Positions 8,495 to 19,243 are shown, numbered from the stretch's first letter. The stretch is 64,000 bases of DNA from Chersky-267 sp963744115 (GCA_963744115.1 CAVUSI010000001.1:310001-374000); one strand, 5' to 3'. Program-made: numbers and translations. The notes: generated by a model not told the origin, from the sequence alone.

Positions 8495-10024
8495 CTACGG
8501 TCGGTCCGTCCGGACGAAGACGGTCCCATCCTCGTCGTCGGCCGTGACCCGCCAGTCGGGCGACGCCCGCATCAGCTCGATGAGCGCGTGCTGCTCCGTC
8601 GCGGATGCGACGACGATCGTGACGCCGCGCCGGTCGAGGATCCCCGCCCAGTCGGGCGCGCCGCTCGAGAGCGCGAGATGATCGGTCCATACGTCGGCCG
8701 GGATGAGCTCGATCCGTGAGTCCACCGCGACCGGCGCGGAGGGGATCGCGAACTCGAGCCACGACCCCCACCGCTGGGCGTTCCAGATCCGGTCGGTCGG
8801 CCCGGCGACGGCCTCGACAGCCGCGGTGATGCCGTGGGGAGCGTCGGTCAGCAGGCCTGTCGGCCCGTACAGCCGGTCGCCGCCTCGCCATGTGGGCAGC
8901 AGGACGATGACCACCAGGACCATGGCGGCGACGATGACCGTCGGGACCACGCTCCGGCGCGGTTGCGGCGGAGGCTCGGTCGGCACCGATCCCTCGCGAC
9001 CGTGGGCCGCCAGGTCGAGCAGGCCCGCGACAGCGATCGGGGCGCCGATCGACCACCAGGCGACGCCACGCTCGGCGAAGGCCCCGATCGCCGCGAGCAC
9101 GACGAGCCAGACGAGGGTCGGCCAGGCCAGCCGCAGGAAACGCCGGCGGCTGCCTGACGCCTCGGTGCCCTTCCGTACGGCGACGATGAGAAGCACGGCG
9201 CCGGCGACGATCGAGCCGTAGAACATCGCACCGGCGAACGACAGTGGGGAGGTCGGCTGCCACTCGGTGATCAGCCGGCGGATCGTCGGGTCCGCGGCGA
9301 TCCCGGCGGCATACGTCCACACGCCCAGGCCGAACGGATTGACGAACGTCGCGGCGAAGCTCAGCAGCGCGACGAGGAACGTCCGAGCCGCGCCCGGTCG
9401 GCGCGCGACGAGGTCCTCGAGTCCGGCGAAGGCGACGGCAGCGGGCCCGAGGAAGAACGAGCCGTGGACGTTCGACCAGACGAGCACGAGAACGGGGATC
9501 GCCCAGATGAGCCCAGGGTGCGCTCGACGTCCCGCGAGGATCGCCAGCGTCGCCGCGAACAGGACCATCCCGAGCAGCTGGGGCCGCATCCCGAGAGCGA
9601 CCAGCCCGACCGCGAACCCGGCGAGCGTGAGCCAGGCGGCGACGCGGATCCCGGCGCCGGCGGATCGACAGGCGCGGTAGACGAGCCAGGCGACGAGCCC
9701 GACCAGGCCGGCCCGAACGACCGCCAGCAAGGCCCAGCCACCGGCCCGATAGATCGCGGCGAGGATCGCTTGCGCTCCCCACTGCTGGTCCAGCCAGGCG
9801 AGCCCGGCCGCCGTGAACGTCAACGGATCGGGCGACGGGAGCGTGCGGTCGTCGAGCAGGATGGCTCCCGCCCGGAGGTGGTAGGCGAGATCGACCGTCG
9901 AGATCGAGGCGAGCAGCGACCCGAGGACCGGCAGGAGCACCGCGAGACACGCCCACAGCTCGGGCATCGTCAGGCGGGGTACGGACCGGCCCCGCGTGCT
10001 CGGGGTGGTGCGTTCTGGCATCAC
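8495..10024 (-). CDS. Polytopic membrane protein, GT-C-like
   Basis: A 509-residue protein with about 11 membrane segments. After the first helix comes STVDLAYHLRAGA, resembling the DPDTWWHLRAG loop of oligosaccharyltransferase-like GT-C proteins. An interior SNVHGSFFLGP motif and FVNPFGLGVW recur in a family of bacterial multi-spanning proteins of unknown function. The last 110 residues (from about 395) are soluble and probably extracellular. It is the last gene of a leftward run that starts at 20530, 47 bp after the GT4 gene. I would describe it as a probable membrane glycosyltransferase of undefined specificity. Confidence 0.65.
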   Translation of the reverse strand: MMPERTTPSTRGRSVPRLTMPELWACLAVLLPVLGSLLASISTVDLAYHLRAGAILLDDRTLPSPDPLTFTAAGLAWLDQQWGAQAILAAIYRAGGWALLAVVRAGLVGLVAWLVYRACRSAGAGIRVAAWLTLAGFAVGLVALGMRPQLLGMVLFAATLAILAGRRAHPGLIWAIPVLVLVWSNVHGSFFLGPAAVAFAGLEDLVARRPGAARTFLVALLSFAATFVNPFGLGVWTYAAGIAADPTIRRLITEWQPTSPLSFAGAMFYGSIVAGAVLLIVAVRKGTEASGSRRRFLRLAWPTLVWLVVLAAIGAFAERGVAWWSIGAPIAVAGLLDLAAHGREGSVPTEPPPQPRRSVVPTVIVAAMVLVVIVLLPTWRGGDRLYGPTGLLTDAPHGITAAVEAVAGPTDRIWNAQRWGSWLEFAIPSAPVAVDSRIELIPADVWTDHLALSSGAPDWAGILDRRGVTIVVASATEQHALIELMRASPDWRVTADDEDGTVFVRTDRP

Positions 10025-10071
10025 CTAGCGATGCTACCCAGCGCCGGGCTCCGCGGGACCACCCGAACGTC

Positions 10072-11272
10072 CTACCCGACGGCCACCTCGCTGGGTCGCA
10101 GCGCGCGTGCTCCATCGTCGTAGATCTGCTCGACCGCGCCGACCATCAGCTCGATGCAGAACCGCTGGTGGACGAGGTCGTGCCCGGCTCGACCGAGGGT
10201 GTCGGCGAGCGGGATGGTCTCGCAGCAGCCGGACGATGGCGGCAGCGAGCGCCTCGGCGTCGTGGGGCGGCACGAGGAGCCCGGTGACCCCGTCCTCGAC
10301 CATCTCCGGGATCCCGCCCACGTTCGACGCCACCACGGGCCGGGACAGGGCCATCGCCTCGAGGACGGTCAGACCGAGGGCCTCGCGGTACGAGGGCAGG
10401 ACCGCGACATCGAGGGCGGCGGTCACTGCCGGGACGTCGTCGCGACGACCGGTGAAGACCACGCGGTCGGCGACGCCGAGCTCGGCGGCCATCGCCTCGA
10501 GCGCCGCGCGACGGCTGCCTTCGCCGACGACCAGGAGCGTCGCGTCGGGCACGGCCGCGGCGACCTCGGTCCAGGCCTCGAGGAGCGTCGGGTGGCCCTT
10601 CTCCGGCTCGAGCCGGGCGACGACGCCGACGATCGGTCCCTCCGCCGGAAGCCCGTACTCCTCCCGCAGGGTGCAGCACGGTCCCTGGTGGTCGTATCGC
10701 TCGAGATCGACGCCGTTGTGGATGAGCGAGATCGGTGCCGCGTCGCGGCCCTCGTGCTCGAGCTTCTCGACGATGGACCGCGAGACCGCGATCAACCGGT
10801 CCATCCGTCGCGTCAACAAGCGCAGCTGGGTCCGGTCCTCCTCGGATCGGACCCGGCTCGAATGGACGGTCGAGACCACGTACGGCCGCGGGCGCCCGAT
10901 CTCGCCGAGGGCGATCGCCGCGCGGGTCCCGACCAGCTCGGCGCGGTACATGTGATTGTGGATGACCTCGGGTCGGAGATCGGCCAGGAGCGCCGCCACC
11001 GCGCCGGTCGCGATCGCGTCGTCGGGCTCGTCGATGACCGTCACCGGGATCCCGTGCCGCTCGAGCTTGCGAACGGCGCTGCCGGCCGACAGCGAGATCA
11101 CGTGGACGTCGTAGCGGGTCGGATCGATCCGGGTCAGCAGGCCGAAGACGTGCTCCTGGGCGCCCCCGTTCGTCCCGGTGGCGAGGATCTCGACGACGCG
11201 CACTCGGCCGCCCGGGACGATCGGTCGGGTGGATGGCTCGAGGCACGGATCGCCGAGGGCTGGGGCGCTCAT
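10072..11272 (-). CDS. GT4 family glycosyltransferase (one frameshift near the C-terminus)
   Basis: A GT-B fold retaining glycosyltransferase of about 399 residues. The N-terminus reads GGRVRVVEILATGTNGGAQEHV, typical of GT4, and IHNHMYRAELVG follows. The C-terminal donor domain shows GVVARLEPEKGHPTLLEAW, VVFTGRRDDV, and the E-x7-E motif SYREALGLTVLEAMA. The frame breaks after RLLRD at about 10215-10221: one extra base must be skipped to reach ADTLGRAGHDLVHQRF and the stop at 10072. The span of 1201 bases is one more than a multiple of three, which agrees with a single-base insertion. Its ATG overlaps the upstream GNAT stop (ATGA). It probably adds a sugar on the cytoplasmic side. Confidence 0.85.
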
Positions 11273-12490
11273 CGATCCACTCTCCGTCGGACGAGCAGCC
11301 GTTGGATCGGCTCGTCGATCGCGCCCCACTCGTACTTGTAGGGTTCGTCGCCGCGCAGGAAATCCAGGCGGCGACGGCCGCCGGCGATCGCCCGCTCGAC
11401 GTATTTCGCCACCATCACGACGCCCGGCGACAGGTCGCGCGCATCGGGGTCCACGCCGGCGTTGTAATAGGCGACGGTGTCTCCGTGCTCGAAGGTGATC
11501 CCGGCAGCGATCCGACGACCGCCGACCGTCAGGAAGCACAGACGCACCGGTCCATCCGGGCCGAAGCCTTCGAACAGGCGCCTGAGGAACAGCCGGCTGG
11601 CGTCGCCTCCCGGTGTCGGCGGGAATAGCCCGGCGTCTCCCCAGCGACGCTGATGCAGGTCGATGAACGCATCCAGGTCGCCCAATGGCTCGGCCGAAGG
11701 CGTCAGCTCGACCGCTCCCGCGGCTTCGGCGCGGCGGACCTTGCGTCGGATCTCGTGACGCTCCTTCTTGCCGAGCTGAGCGAGGAACCCCTCGAGGTCG
11801 CTCGCATCGGAAGGGATGGTCGCCACGGGGCAGACGTCCTCGCGCTCCAGGTCCAGCGTCCAGCCCTCGGCGGCCTCGAGCCGGCCGAAGGCGCCCGCCA
11901 GCGCGTCGGCGCTCGGGTCGCCGCAGCGCAGGCGACGGAGATCGACCACGTCCCACGGCGCGGGGTGGTCGTCGTCGACCGTCGGCGGCGCGGCAAGCTC
12001 CTCCGCGACGGCCGCCGACACGCGATCGAGGTCCGGCGGGGCCGGCCAGGATCGTCGCGTAGTCGGCGTGGTACGAGGCGCCGAAGAAGACGGCCTTGGC
12101 GGTCGCCAGCACCGGCGTGAGCTCGATCCCCGAGCCGTGGCGCAGGGTCGTGTGGACAGCCGCGTCGGACGGTTCGACTTCGTGCCGGTGCATCAGCGGC
12201 ACGATCCCGATCGGGTCGGCGCCCGGCCCAGCGCTCGGATCGACCACGACCATCGTCTGGTCGTGCGCGCTCGACCCGTACGCCTCCCACCACGCCCGGT
12301 GGAAGGCCCAGCTCGAGAACGGCGTGGCCCACGGGTTGCGGCCGGCGAGCGTGTCCCAGATGGATGCGGGGATCGACTCGAACGGCCGCCGCCGAGCGAC
12401 CGCGGGGACCGCCCCCGGTCCGGAGGCGTCCGCGGAGGGGGAACCGACGGCCCCCGGACAGGCAGGCTCCGTAGCGCTGGCGGTGGTCAC
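11269..12490 (-). CDS. CelD/BcsL-like GNAT acetyltransferase family protein (one frameshift)
   Basis: About 406 residues if one frameshift is repaired. The C-terminal half carries the signature of the Acetyltransf_6/CelD group: KKERHEIRRKVRR near the middle, then FIDLHQRRWGDAGLF, a GG-RRIAAGITFEHGDTVAYYNAG segment, and FLRGDEPYKYEWGA at the end. Such proteins are found in exopolysaccharide and capsule loci and resemble FemAB-type acyl or aminoacyl transferases. The N-terminal third is in another frame; the switch is at a C4/G4 homopolymer (12038-12041), where removing one base gives a continuous protein. The GTG at 12490 overlaps the stop of the GT87-like gene (GTGA), which supports this start. 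Confidence 0.8.
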
Positions 12491-13626
12491 GCGTCGGAGG
12501 ATAGCACCGGGTCCGGCCGAGGTCGTTGCGCACGCAAGCGATCGCCCGACCGAAGGTCGACCGCGATCGGCGCGACGAGTCCGACCCAGAACGCGAGCGG
12601 GTAGACGACCGGCGGGAGGCCCACCGCGAAGATCGCCGTCACGAGGGGGATCGCCAAGGCCCACCACTGGCGACGATCGAGCAGCCAGGCGGTCGGCAGG
12701 AGCAGCAGGAGCGCGTAGTGATCCCACAGGACCGGCGAGAGCAGCTGGCTTGCGGTCACCGCGGTGAGGTAACCGACGGCCGGGCTCATCCGGAGGCTCG
12801 CCCAGATCAGGAGCCCGACCACCAGGATGCTGTTGACGCCCTGGATGAGCGTGGCGGACCCCTCGTCCAGGCCGAGCTGGTAGGCGATCGCGCCGGGCGT
12901 GAAGTTGTGCGGGGTGACGATCGGCGCGCTGATCGACCGGAGGATCGTCAGCCACGCCCGCCAGGCGTCGAACCCGCCGACCGCGGTGGCGACGGCGGCC
13001 GCCGCGACCAGCGCGACCAGTCCGACGCCGATCGCCGCGCCAGCGTCCGGTCAGGGCCGCCCACACGAACAGGATCCCCGGCTGGAGCTTGACCACGGTG
13101 CCGACGGCGATCGCCAGGCCGAGACGGACCGGGCGATCCATCCAGCGCCAGCCGACGGCGAAGCAGCAGGAACAGGATCGGGCCGACCTGGCCGAGCTTG
13201 ATCGCGTAGACGAACGGCCACGACAGCCCGGCCAGCAGCACGACCAGCCAGCGCACGTCGCGCGACACCGGCAGGAGCGCCACGCCGATCCCGAACGCGG
13301 CGAGCATCGCGCCGATCCAGGCCAGCACGTCGAAGGGCTCGGGCAGCAGTCCGAAGGGGACGGCCAACAGCGTGAACGGCGGCGAGTAGTAGTAGAGGCC
13401 GGCCGCCCCGGCCTGGTCGATCGAGGGGTCATAGACGACCGCACCCGACGAGCAGACGCCGCCCGGCGTCGAGGTAGGCGCGGGCGTCGAAGCCGAGCGT
13501 CCCACCGGCACTCGCCAGGACCGCCCCGACCACCACGACGACGACGACGATGGCCAGCACCGGCAGGACCCGCGCCAGACTCGGTGGCAGGCCGGACCCG
13601 GACCCGGTCGCCGGCGGGTCGATCAC
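12487..13626 (-). CDS. GT87/DUF2029-like membrane glycosyltransferase, broken by three frameshifts
   Basis: Together the pieces make a protein of about 379 residues with the GT87 layout: one N-terminal helix, FDARAYLDAG, then YYYSPPFTLL, FVYAIKLGQVGP, VVKLQPGILFVWA, and a C-terminal block with SQLLSPVLWDHYALLLLLP. The pieces lie in different frames, with joins near 13455, 13165 and 13045. The GTG at 13626 overlaps the stop of the GT2 gene (GTGA), and the stop overlaps the next start, so the operon layout is intact although the reading frame is not. Three breaks in one gene could mean real decay, but neighbouring genes show the same kind of single-base errors. Confidence 0.7.
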
Positions 13627-14462
13627 GCCCGGCGACGGACCCCGCGATGGATCAGCGGGATCCGGAACAGGTCCCAGGCCACCCGGACGGCGAGGCCCGC
13701 GCTGGCGTGCATCCGCGACCCGCGTCGGTCGAACCACTGGATCGGCACGACGGCCAGTCGGTAGCCGCGTCGCCGGGCGAGGTAGATCAGCTCGACGTCG
13801 AAGACGATGCTGGTGATCCGCTGCTCGGCGAACAGGTCGTGGGCGGCCTCGGTCCGGAAGCCTTTGAACCCGCATTGGGTATCGCGGACCGGACCGGTGA
13901 CCCAGACCGACGCGATCGCATGGAAGACCTTGCCCAGCAGGCGTCGGAACCCGGGCTGCGTCCGGCGCATGTCAGAGCCGTCGGGCTGGATCCGGCTCCC
14001 CAAGGCGAGGTCGGCGCGGCCGAGCGCTTCAAGGAGTCCCGGCACTTGATCGGGCGGGGTCGCCATGTCGGCGTCGGCGAAGACGATCGCGTCGGTGTCC
14101 GCGGCGAGCATCCCCGCCCGGACCGCCGCACCCTTGCCGCCGTGCGGGACGGTCAGCAGGTCGAGCCAGGCACCGCGCCAGGGACCCGCCGTGCCGGCCC
14201 CGCGGACCTCGGGGGCGGCCTCGGGACGGGCACGGACGAGGTCCGCCGTCCCATCCGAGCTGCCATCGTCGACCACGAGGACCCGGATGGCGTCGGGCAG
14301 GTTGCCGGACGCCGGAGCGCCTTCGCGCGGCGGGCCGCCGCGGCGCCGGAGGTACCCGAACAGCTCGTCGAGCGCGGGGCCGAGTCGGGCCTCCTCGTTG
14401 AACGCGGGCAGGACCAGCGTCAGCGACGCGAACGGCGGCGGGTCGGCGGGTCGCTCGGCCAT
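13623..14462 (-). CDS. GT2 family glycosyltransferase, dolichyl-phosphate glucosyltransferase-like
   Basis: A 279-residue GT-A enzyme. It begins with LTLVLPAFNEEARLGPAL at residues 14-31 and has VLVVDDGSSDGTAD near residue 62. The metal-binding DADMATPP lies near residue 131, and TQCGFKGFRTEAA near 195. These are the marks of ALG5/DPG1-like polyprenyl-phosphate glucose or mannose synthases, here without C-terminal membrane helices. It starts 12 bp after the fused spermidine-synthase gene and overlaps the GT87-like gene downstream. It probably makes the lipid-linked donor for that GT-C enzyme. Confidence 0.88.
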   Translation of the reverse strand: MAERPADPPPFASLTLVLPAFNEEARLGPALDELFGYLRRRGGPPREGAPASGNLPDAIRVLVVDDGSSDGTADLVRARPEAAPEVRGAGTAGPWRGAWLDLLTVPHGGKGAAVRAGMLAADTDAIVFADADMATPPDQVPGLLEALGRADLALGSRIQPDGSDMRRTQPGFRRLLGKVFHAIASVWVTGPVRDTQCGFKGFRTEAAHDLFAEQRITSIVFDVELIYLARRRGYRLAVVPIQWFDRRGSRMHASAGLAVRVAWDLFRIPLIHRGVRRRA

Positions 14463-14474
14463 CGTGGTCGCAGT

Positions 14475-16912
14475 CTACGGTCTGGCGGAGAGCTGGCGGA
14501 GGAGCCCGGCGGAGGCGATCGGCGACGACCGGCCGAACGCGTTCCGCAAGAGGAAGTACTCCGGGAGCGGGTGGTCGTCGGTGATGATCGGCCCGCTTCC
14601 GAGGACCCGGTCGACGTCGTCGCCCGAGATCCAGACGAGCGACGGGATCTCCCTCGCCCACCCGGCTGCGTCGTGCGCCGGCGAGTCGAACGCCGACGAC
14701 AGGTCCTCGGTCACGCCGGGTCGTGCCAGGACCGCCTCGAGGTTGGCCTGATCGAACGTGATGGGCTCGTCCGACCCGAGCATGAACAGCCCGTAGCCAC
14801 CCGGGCCGAAGGCGATGGTGACCTCGGGGAAGACCGACTTGAACGACCGCATGTGGGCGAGGAGCTCGTCCATGGTCTGGCTGCTCCAGGGCAGCCATTG
14901 CATCATCACCCCGCCCGGGTTGAGTCGGGCCTTGGCCGCGCGGTAGTAGTCCGCCGACGAGATGACCGACACGCCCGCGCTCTCGATCGGCGGCGGCGGG
15001 TCGGTCACGATGATGTCGTAGGTCCGGTCGGTCAGCTCGATGTGGTTGCGCCCATCCGCGACGATCACCCGGGCGTTCGGGGCGGCCAGGACCGTGTCGG
15101 CGTCGCTGTAGTAGGTCCCGAACATCTTCGGCACGGACGGCACGAGCTCGACGACGTCGGTGTCCAGCCCTGCCCCGACGGCGGCCCGGAACGCCGTACC
15201 CATCCCGAACGCCACGACCGCGATGTCCTTGGAGTCCGGGCGGGCGATGAGCGGCAGGATCGGCATCAGCTTGGCGTCGACCGTGAGCAGCGTCATCGCC
15301 GTGCCGGTGACCCACAGGTGTTTGTTGCCGTACTTGTCGGTCCCGGCCTGGACCGATGCGATCTCGTCCTCGGCCGACTTCACGATCGTGCCGCCCTCGC
15401 GCTCGATCCGCGCCATCGAGGGGTCGACGAAGTACCCGCCGACGGCGACCGACACCACAAGGAGCACGACCATCGCCGCTCCGCCGATGGCCACCGCGGT
15501 CCGCACGACGCGCCCACCGAGACCGCCCCACAGGGCGAGGATCACCGCGAGGCCCGCGTTGAGCATCGCGACGAGCGCGAGCGCGGACGGCGATCCGATG
15601 AGCGGGATCACGACGAACGGGACGATGAACGTCCCGATGATCGCCCCGACCGTGTTGGTGGCCAGGAGCAGGCCCGACCGACCGCCGACGTCGTCGTCCT
15701 CGCCCGCGACCAGGGCGGACGCCGCCGGAAAGCTCAGGCCCATCACGAACGTCGCCGGGAGGACGACGACCGCAGCCGTCCGGAAGAACGCCCCGAACAG
15801 CACGCCGGGAGTGCCGTTCACGGCCAGGATGCCGGTCGACGCACCGGGCAGGATCCAGACCCCGCCGACGACGATGAGGACCGCCACGACGAGCTGCGCC
15901 ACCGCGAGCAGGCTGACGGTGTTCCTGATCCGCGGCCGGATGACGTTGAAGGTGATCGCGCCCAGGGCGATCCCGGTCAGGAACAGGGCGAGGATGAGGG
16001 TGAACACATAGGTCGAGTTGCCCGTCCCGGAGGCCAGGAGGCGCGTCCACAGGGTCTGGTAGGCGAGCGAGGTCAGCCCGGAGATCAGGGCGACGAACAA
16101 CCCGAGCCGGAGGGTCGACCGGGCGAGCGCCGGGCGCCCCCTGTCGATGCAGCCGGCACCGGTGCCGCGGCCGCCGCGGGCGCCGAGGCCGGTGCCGCGG
16201 GCGCCGCAGGCGCAGGGTCGGACGCCCCCGCCGGCGCAGCTTCCGGGGCCGCCGCCGCGGATCCGACGGCTTCGGCTCGGGCCACCCGTCGATCGAGGGC
16301 CAGGGCGATGATCCCGGCGAGCGCCGAGCAGGCGGCTCCGACGAGCAGCGTCCCGGTCAGTCCGAGCAGCTCGATCAGGATGAACCCGGCCATGATCGTC
16401 CCGACGATCGCGCCGATCGTGTTCGCCGCGTACAGCCGTCCGAACGACTCGGACAGGTGCGCGGCGTTGGTGCTCAGGTATCGGGTCAGGGTCGGCAGGG
16501 TGGCGCCCATCAGGACCGTCGCCGGCGCGAGCGCGAGCAGGGCGAGGGCGAACCGGACGAGGGCCAGCGCGCCGGGGCTCGCCTCGAGCGAGTTGAACGC
16601 TCCGCGATAGACCTCGTGGAGCAGCCGGAAGGTGATCGGCGTCAGGATGACCACGACCACGAGCACAAGCTCGAGGATCCCGTACATCCGGACCGGCCGA
16701 CGGACGCGGTCGGCGTACCGACCGCCGACGGCGCTGCCGATGGCCATCCCGCCGAAGAAGCCGGTCAGGATCGCCGATACGGCCTGGGTGGTGTTACCGA
16801 AGACGAGGACGAGCTGCCGCGCCCAGACGACCTCGTAGATGAGCCCGGCCGCGCCCGACAGGATGAAGATGTCGAGGATGACGCGGCGGCTGATGGTGGG
16901 ACCCTGGGTCAC
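14475..16912 (-). CDS. Fused membrane-transporter/spermidine synthase-like protein (one frameshift)
   Basis: About 812 residues once a frameshift is repaired. The N-terminus has six or more membrane segments (SGAAGLIYEVVWARQL near residue 19, then LMGATLPTLTRYL). A low-complexity Ala/Pro linker follows (about 215-265), then a second block of about eight membrane segments. The C-terminal domain has a spermidine-synthase-like Rossmann fold (VVAFGMGTAFRAAV, VELVPSV, DIIVTDPPPP). This is the architecture of MFS/spermidine-synthase fusions, whose substrate is generally unknown. The break lies at a G5 run near 16139-16143; a sixth G restores the frame, and the span is one base short of a multiple of three. 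It is 46 bp from the upstream GT87-like gene. Confidence 0.82.
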
Positions 16913-16958
16913 GGAGCGTGCCTTTCGGTTGGCGCCGCCCCGGTCGGGAGCGGACGAC

Positions 16959-18062
16959 TCATCTGGCCACGGTCGGCATCCGCTCCAGCCAGACCGCCCG
17001 CGGGACGCTCAGCGCGGCCACGATCCAGGCCAACGCCCAGGCCGGCAGGAACACGATGACCAGGAGCGACCCGGAAACGGCCAGAAGGAACGTGCGTACC
17101 GGCGCCACCCATAGGAGTGGCCGGAACGCGATCAACAGCATGACCGGACCATACGCCATGGTGTAGGGCGACAGCACGAGGCCGGCGGCCAGGACCGCGA
17201 TGAATCCAGGCGTCTCGCCCAGCCGCAGCGCCACCAGGGTCCCGACGAGCGCGGCGACGCCGAGGACGACAGCCGCGAGCGGGGGCAACGCGGTCAGCGA
17301 CAGGTTGCCGAACTGGGGACTGTCGAGGTACTCGGGGTGGCGGAGGATGTCGAGGTAGGCCAGATACGGTCCGGACCCGAGGAGCACCACGGTGATCGCG
17401 GTCGCGGCGATCGCCGTGACCGCGCTGCCGACGAGCGCCCGGCGGCGGTAGACCAGCATCCAGACGAGGATCGGCACGATCGCCGGCTTGGGGACCATGG
17501 CCAGGAGGAGCCCGAGCGCGATCCCAGCGGCGAACCGATCCCGGGACCAGGCAGCGACGGCGACGCCGGCGGTGAGCAGGATCGTGACGTTCCCGAGCAT
17601 CAGGTCGTAGAGCGTGGGCACGAACATGATCGCGGCGATGGCGGCCGTCACACGGTCGATCGGTCGCCAGCCGCGGGTCTCTCGCCGGATCCCTTCGCCG
17701 ACGATCGCGAGTCGGGCGATCAACCAGCCGCCGACCGCGAAGCCGAGGGGCAGCCAGGTCGCCGGGATCGTGACGAGCGCCGCGAGCGGGCTGTACAGGT
17801 ATCCGCGGTTGACGCCGAATGCGCCACCGGCCAGGTCGCCCGCCGCGGCGAGGTTGCGTTCGGCATCGACCGCCCAGGCGTGCGGCGCGATCGCGAACGC
17901 GACGCCGAGCCCGAGGACGGCGTTGAACCCGGCGATCGCTAGGAGCCCGAGGGTGAACGCGCGAGCCGTGACCCCGGGAGGATGCACCGCGACCCGTGGC
18001 GCGACCGCTGCGCCGGCGCCCTCCCCCGGGGCGATGGCGGCGGCGGCGATCCCGCCGCTCAC
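16959..18062 (-). CDS. GT87/DUF2029-like polytopic mannosyltransferase
   Basis: A 367-residue membrane protein with about ten helices. Its GT87-like marks are NRGYLYSPLAALV after an acidic loop, LYDLMLGNVTILL, a KPAIVPILVWMLVYRR segment, and LVLSPYTMAYGPVMLL near the end. The pattern of a short loop with a tyrosine and proline, then GN-x2-I, then KP, recurs in five or six of the neighbouring proteins. The GTG at 18062 lies in a GTGA overlap with the stop of the upstream gene, which decides this start over others. The gene belongs to the long leftward operon 20530 to 8495. Confidence 0.75.
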   Translation of the reverse strand: MSGGIAAAAIAPGEGAGAAVAPRVAVHPPGVTARAFTLGLLAIAGFNAVLGLGVAFAIAPHAWAVDAERNLAAAGDLAGGAFGVNRGYLYSPLAALVTIPATWLPLGFAVGGWLIARLAIVGEGIRRETRGWRPIDRVTAAIAAIMFVPTLYDLMLGNVTILLTAGVAVAAWSRDRFAAGIALGLLLAMVPKPAIVPILVWMLVYRRRALVGSAVTAIAATAITVVLLGSGPYLAYLDILRHPEYLDSPQFGNLSLTALPPLAAVVLGVAALVGTLVALRLGETPGFIAVLAAGLVLSPYTMAYGPVMLLIAFRPLLWVAPVRTFLLAVSGSLLVIVFLPAWALAWIVAALSVPRAVWLERMPTVAR

Positions 18063-19243
18063 GGGACGAACCGGCCCGCGAACATGGCGGTGCTCAGCAG
18101 GAACAGGAGCAGGAGCGACATGATCGGCCAGCCGACCCGGAACCAGCTCGCTCGACGACCGGCGAGCAGCCAGGCGTTCGGGAACGCGCTCATCACGTGT
18201 CGTCCGATGGACTCGAGCGAGCCGCTGGCGAACACGAGACCCAGCGACAGGACGGTCAACGCGGCGTACGGCAACGGGATCCGGTCCGGCCGGAGGAAGA
18301 CCAGCAGGAACACCGCCCCGAGGAGCGTGACGAGCTGGACGACGTTGACCACGGAGAGGGCGCTGGCCAGGGCGGCGTCGGGCGCGGCCCCGCCGACGCC
18401 CGCCCGACCCCAGGCGGCCTGGGCGGCTCCGTAGGCGCCCGCTCCACCGGCGAAGGCCGACACGCCGAGGAGGACGCCCGCAGCCGCGAGCGGACCGAGA
18501 GCGAGCCACGCCTGCGATGGCCGCAGGCGCTTCCCGTCGCGGAGGAACAGGACGATCCAGACGGGCACGGCGAGCACCGCACCCTGCAACCGAGCGAGCG
18601 CGGCGAGGCCGACCAGGACGCCCGACAAGGCCCGGCGGTCGCGCTCGGCCGCCAGGAACGCTCCGGCGGACAGGCACATGAACAGGCTCTCGGCGTAGGC
18701 CATCGAGAAGACCGCGCTGAACGGGAAGATCGCCAGCAGGATCGCCCCGAGGAAGGCTCGCTCGGTCCCGACGACGTTCTCGCCCAGCCGGACGAGGATC
18801 ACCAGCGCGGCGACGAACAGGACGTTGGCCAGGATCACGGCGATCGGGCCGGCGAGCGCGGGCCACGGCCAGGACAGGAGACGGATCAGCGCCGGCCAGA
18901 GCGGCAGGAAGGCGTAGTCGTGGTAGCCGTCGACAAGCGGCGCGACGTGGTAGCCGTCCCGGGCGATCCCCAGGTACCACCAGCCGTCCCAGGCCGTGAG
19001 GCTCCGCAGGATCGGGCCGCCGTCACCGCTCGTCAGGAGGGGGTTCCGCCCGACGACCTGCTCGGCCGCGACCGCGGCAGCGAGGACGACCGCTCGCGAA
19101 GCCCCGATCGCGACGGCGAGCGCCGTCCATCCGTAGGCGATGCGCTTCACGTCGTGCTTGGCGGGGGACATGGACAGGGTGTCACCCGTCCGGGTGGAGG
19201 CCATCGACGTGAGGATACGGAACCGGCCGCGTCCCGATGTCAC
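18059..19243 (-). CDS. PIG-V-like mannosyltransferase family membrane protein
   Basis: A polytopic protein of up to 394 residues. The first extracytoplasmic loop has AWDGWWYLGIARDGYH, the hallmark of the PIG-V/GPI mannosyltransferase-II family, and FLPLWPALIRL follows. Later segments include FPFSAVFSMAYAESLFM, also PIG-V-like, and RLQGAVLAVPVWI. The start is uncertain: ATG at 19204 (381 residues) lies 7 bases downstream of a TATCCT box on the minus strand and could be leaderless, while the frame is open up to 19243. The stop overlaps the next gene (GTGA). Bacterial homologues are thought to use polyprenyl-linked mannose; the acceptor is unknown. Confidence 0.78.
   Translation of the reverse strand: MTSGRGRFRILTSMASTRTGDTLSMSPAKHDVKRIAYGWTALAVAIGASRAVVLAAAVAAEQVVGRNPLLTSGDGGPILRSLTAWDGWWYLGIARDGYHVAPLVDGYHDYAFLPLWPALIRLLSWPWPALAGPIAVILANVLFVAALVILVRLGENVVGTERAFLGAILLAIFPFSAVFSMAYAESLFMCLSAGAFLAAERDRRALSGVLVGLAALARLQGAVLAVPVWIVLFLRDGKRLRPSQAWLALGPLAAAGVLLGVSAFAGGAGAYGAAQAAWGRAGVGGAAPDAALASALSVVNVVQLVTLLGAVFLLVFLRPDRIPLPYAALTVLSLGLVFASGSLESIGRHVMSAFPNAWLLAGRRASWFRVGWPIMSLLLLFLLSTAMFAGRFVP

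Noticed and set aside
12487..13626. Classing the GT87-like gene as a true pseudogene
   Set aside because: Three frameshifts are present, but coding character and start/stop overlaps are kept and nearby essential genes show the same errors, so sequence error is at least as likely.
13089..16610. Very long open frame of about 1,170 codons on the plus strand
   Set aside because: It lies opposite GT2, GT87 and spermidine-synthase-like genes, has an extreme Arg/Asp/Gly composition and no domain; it is a shadow frame typical of high GC.
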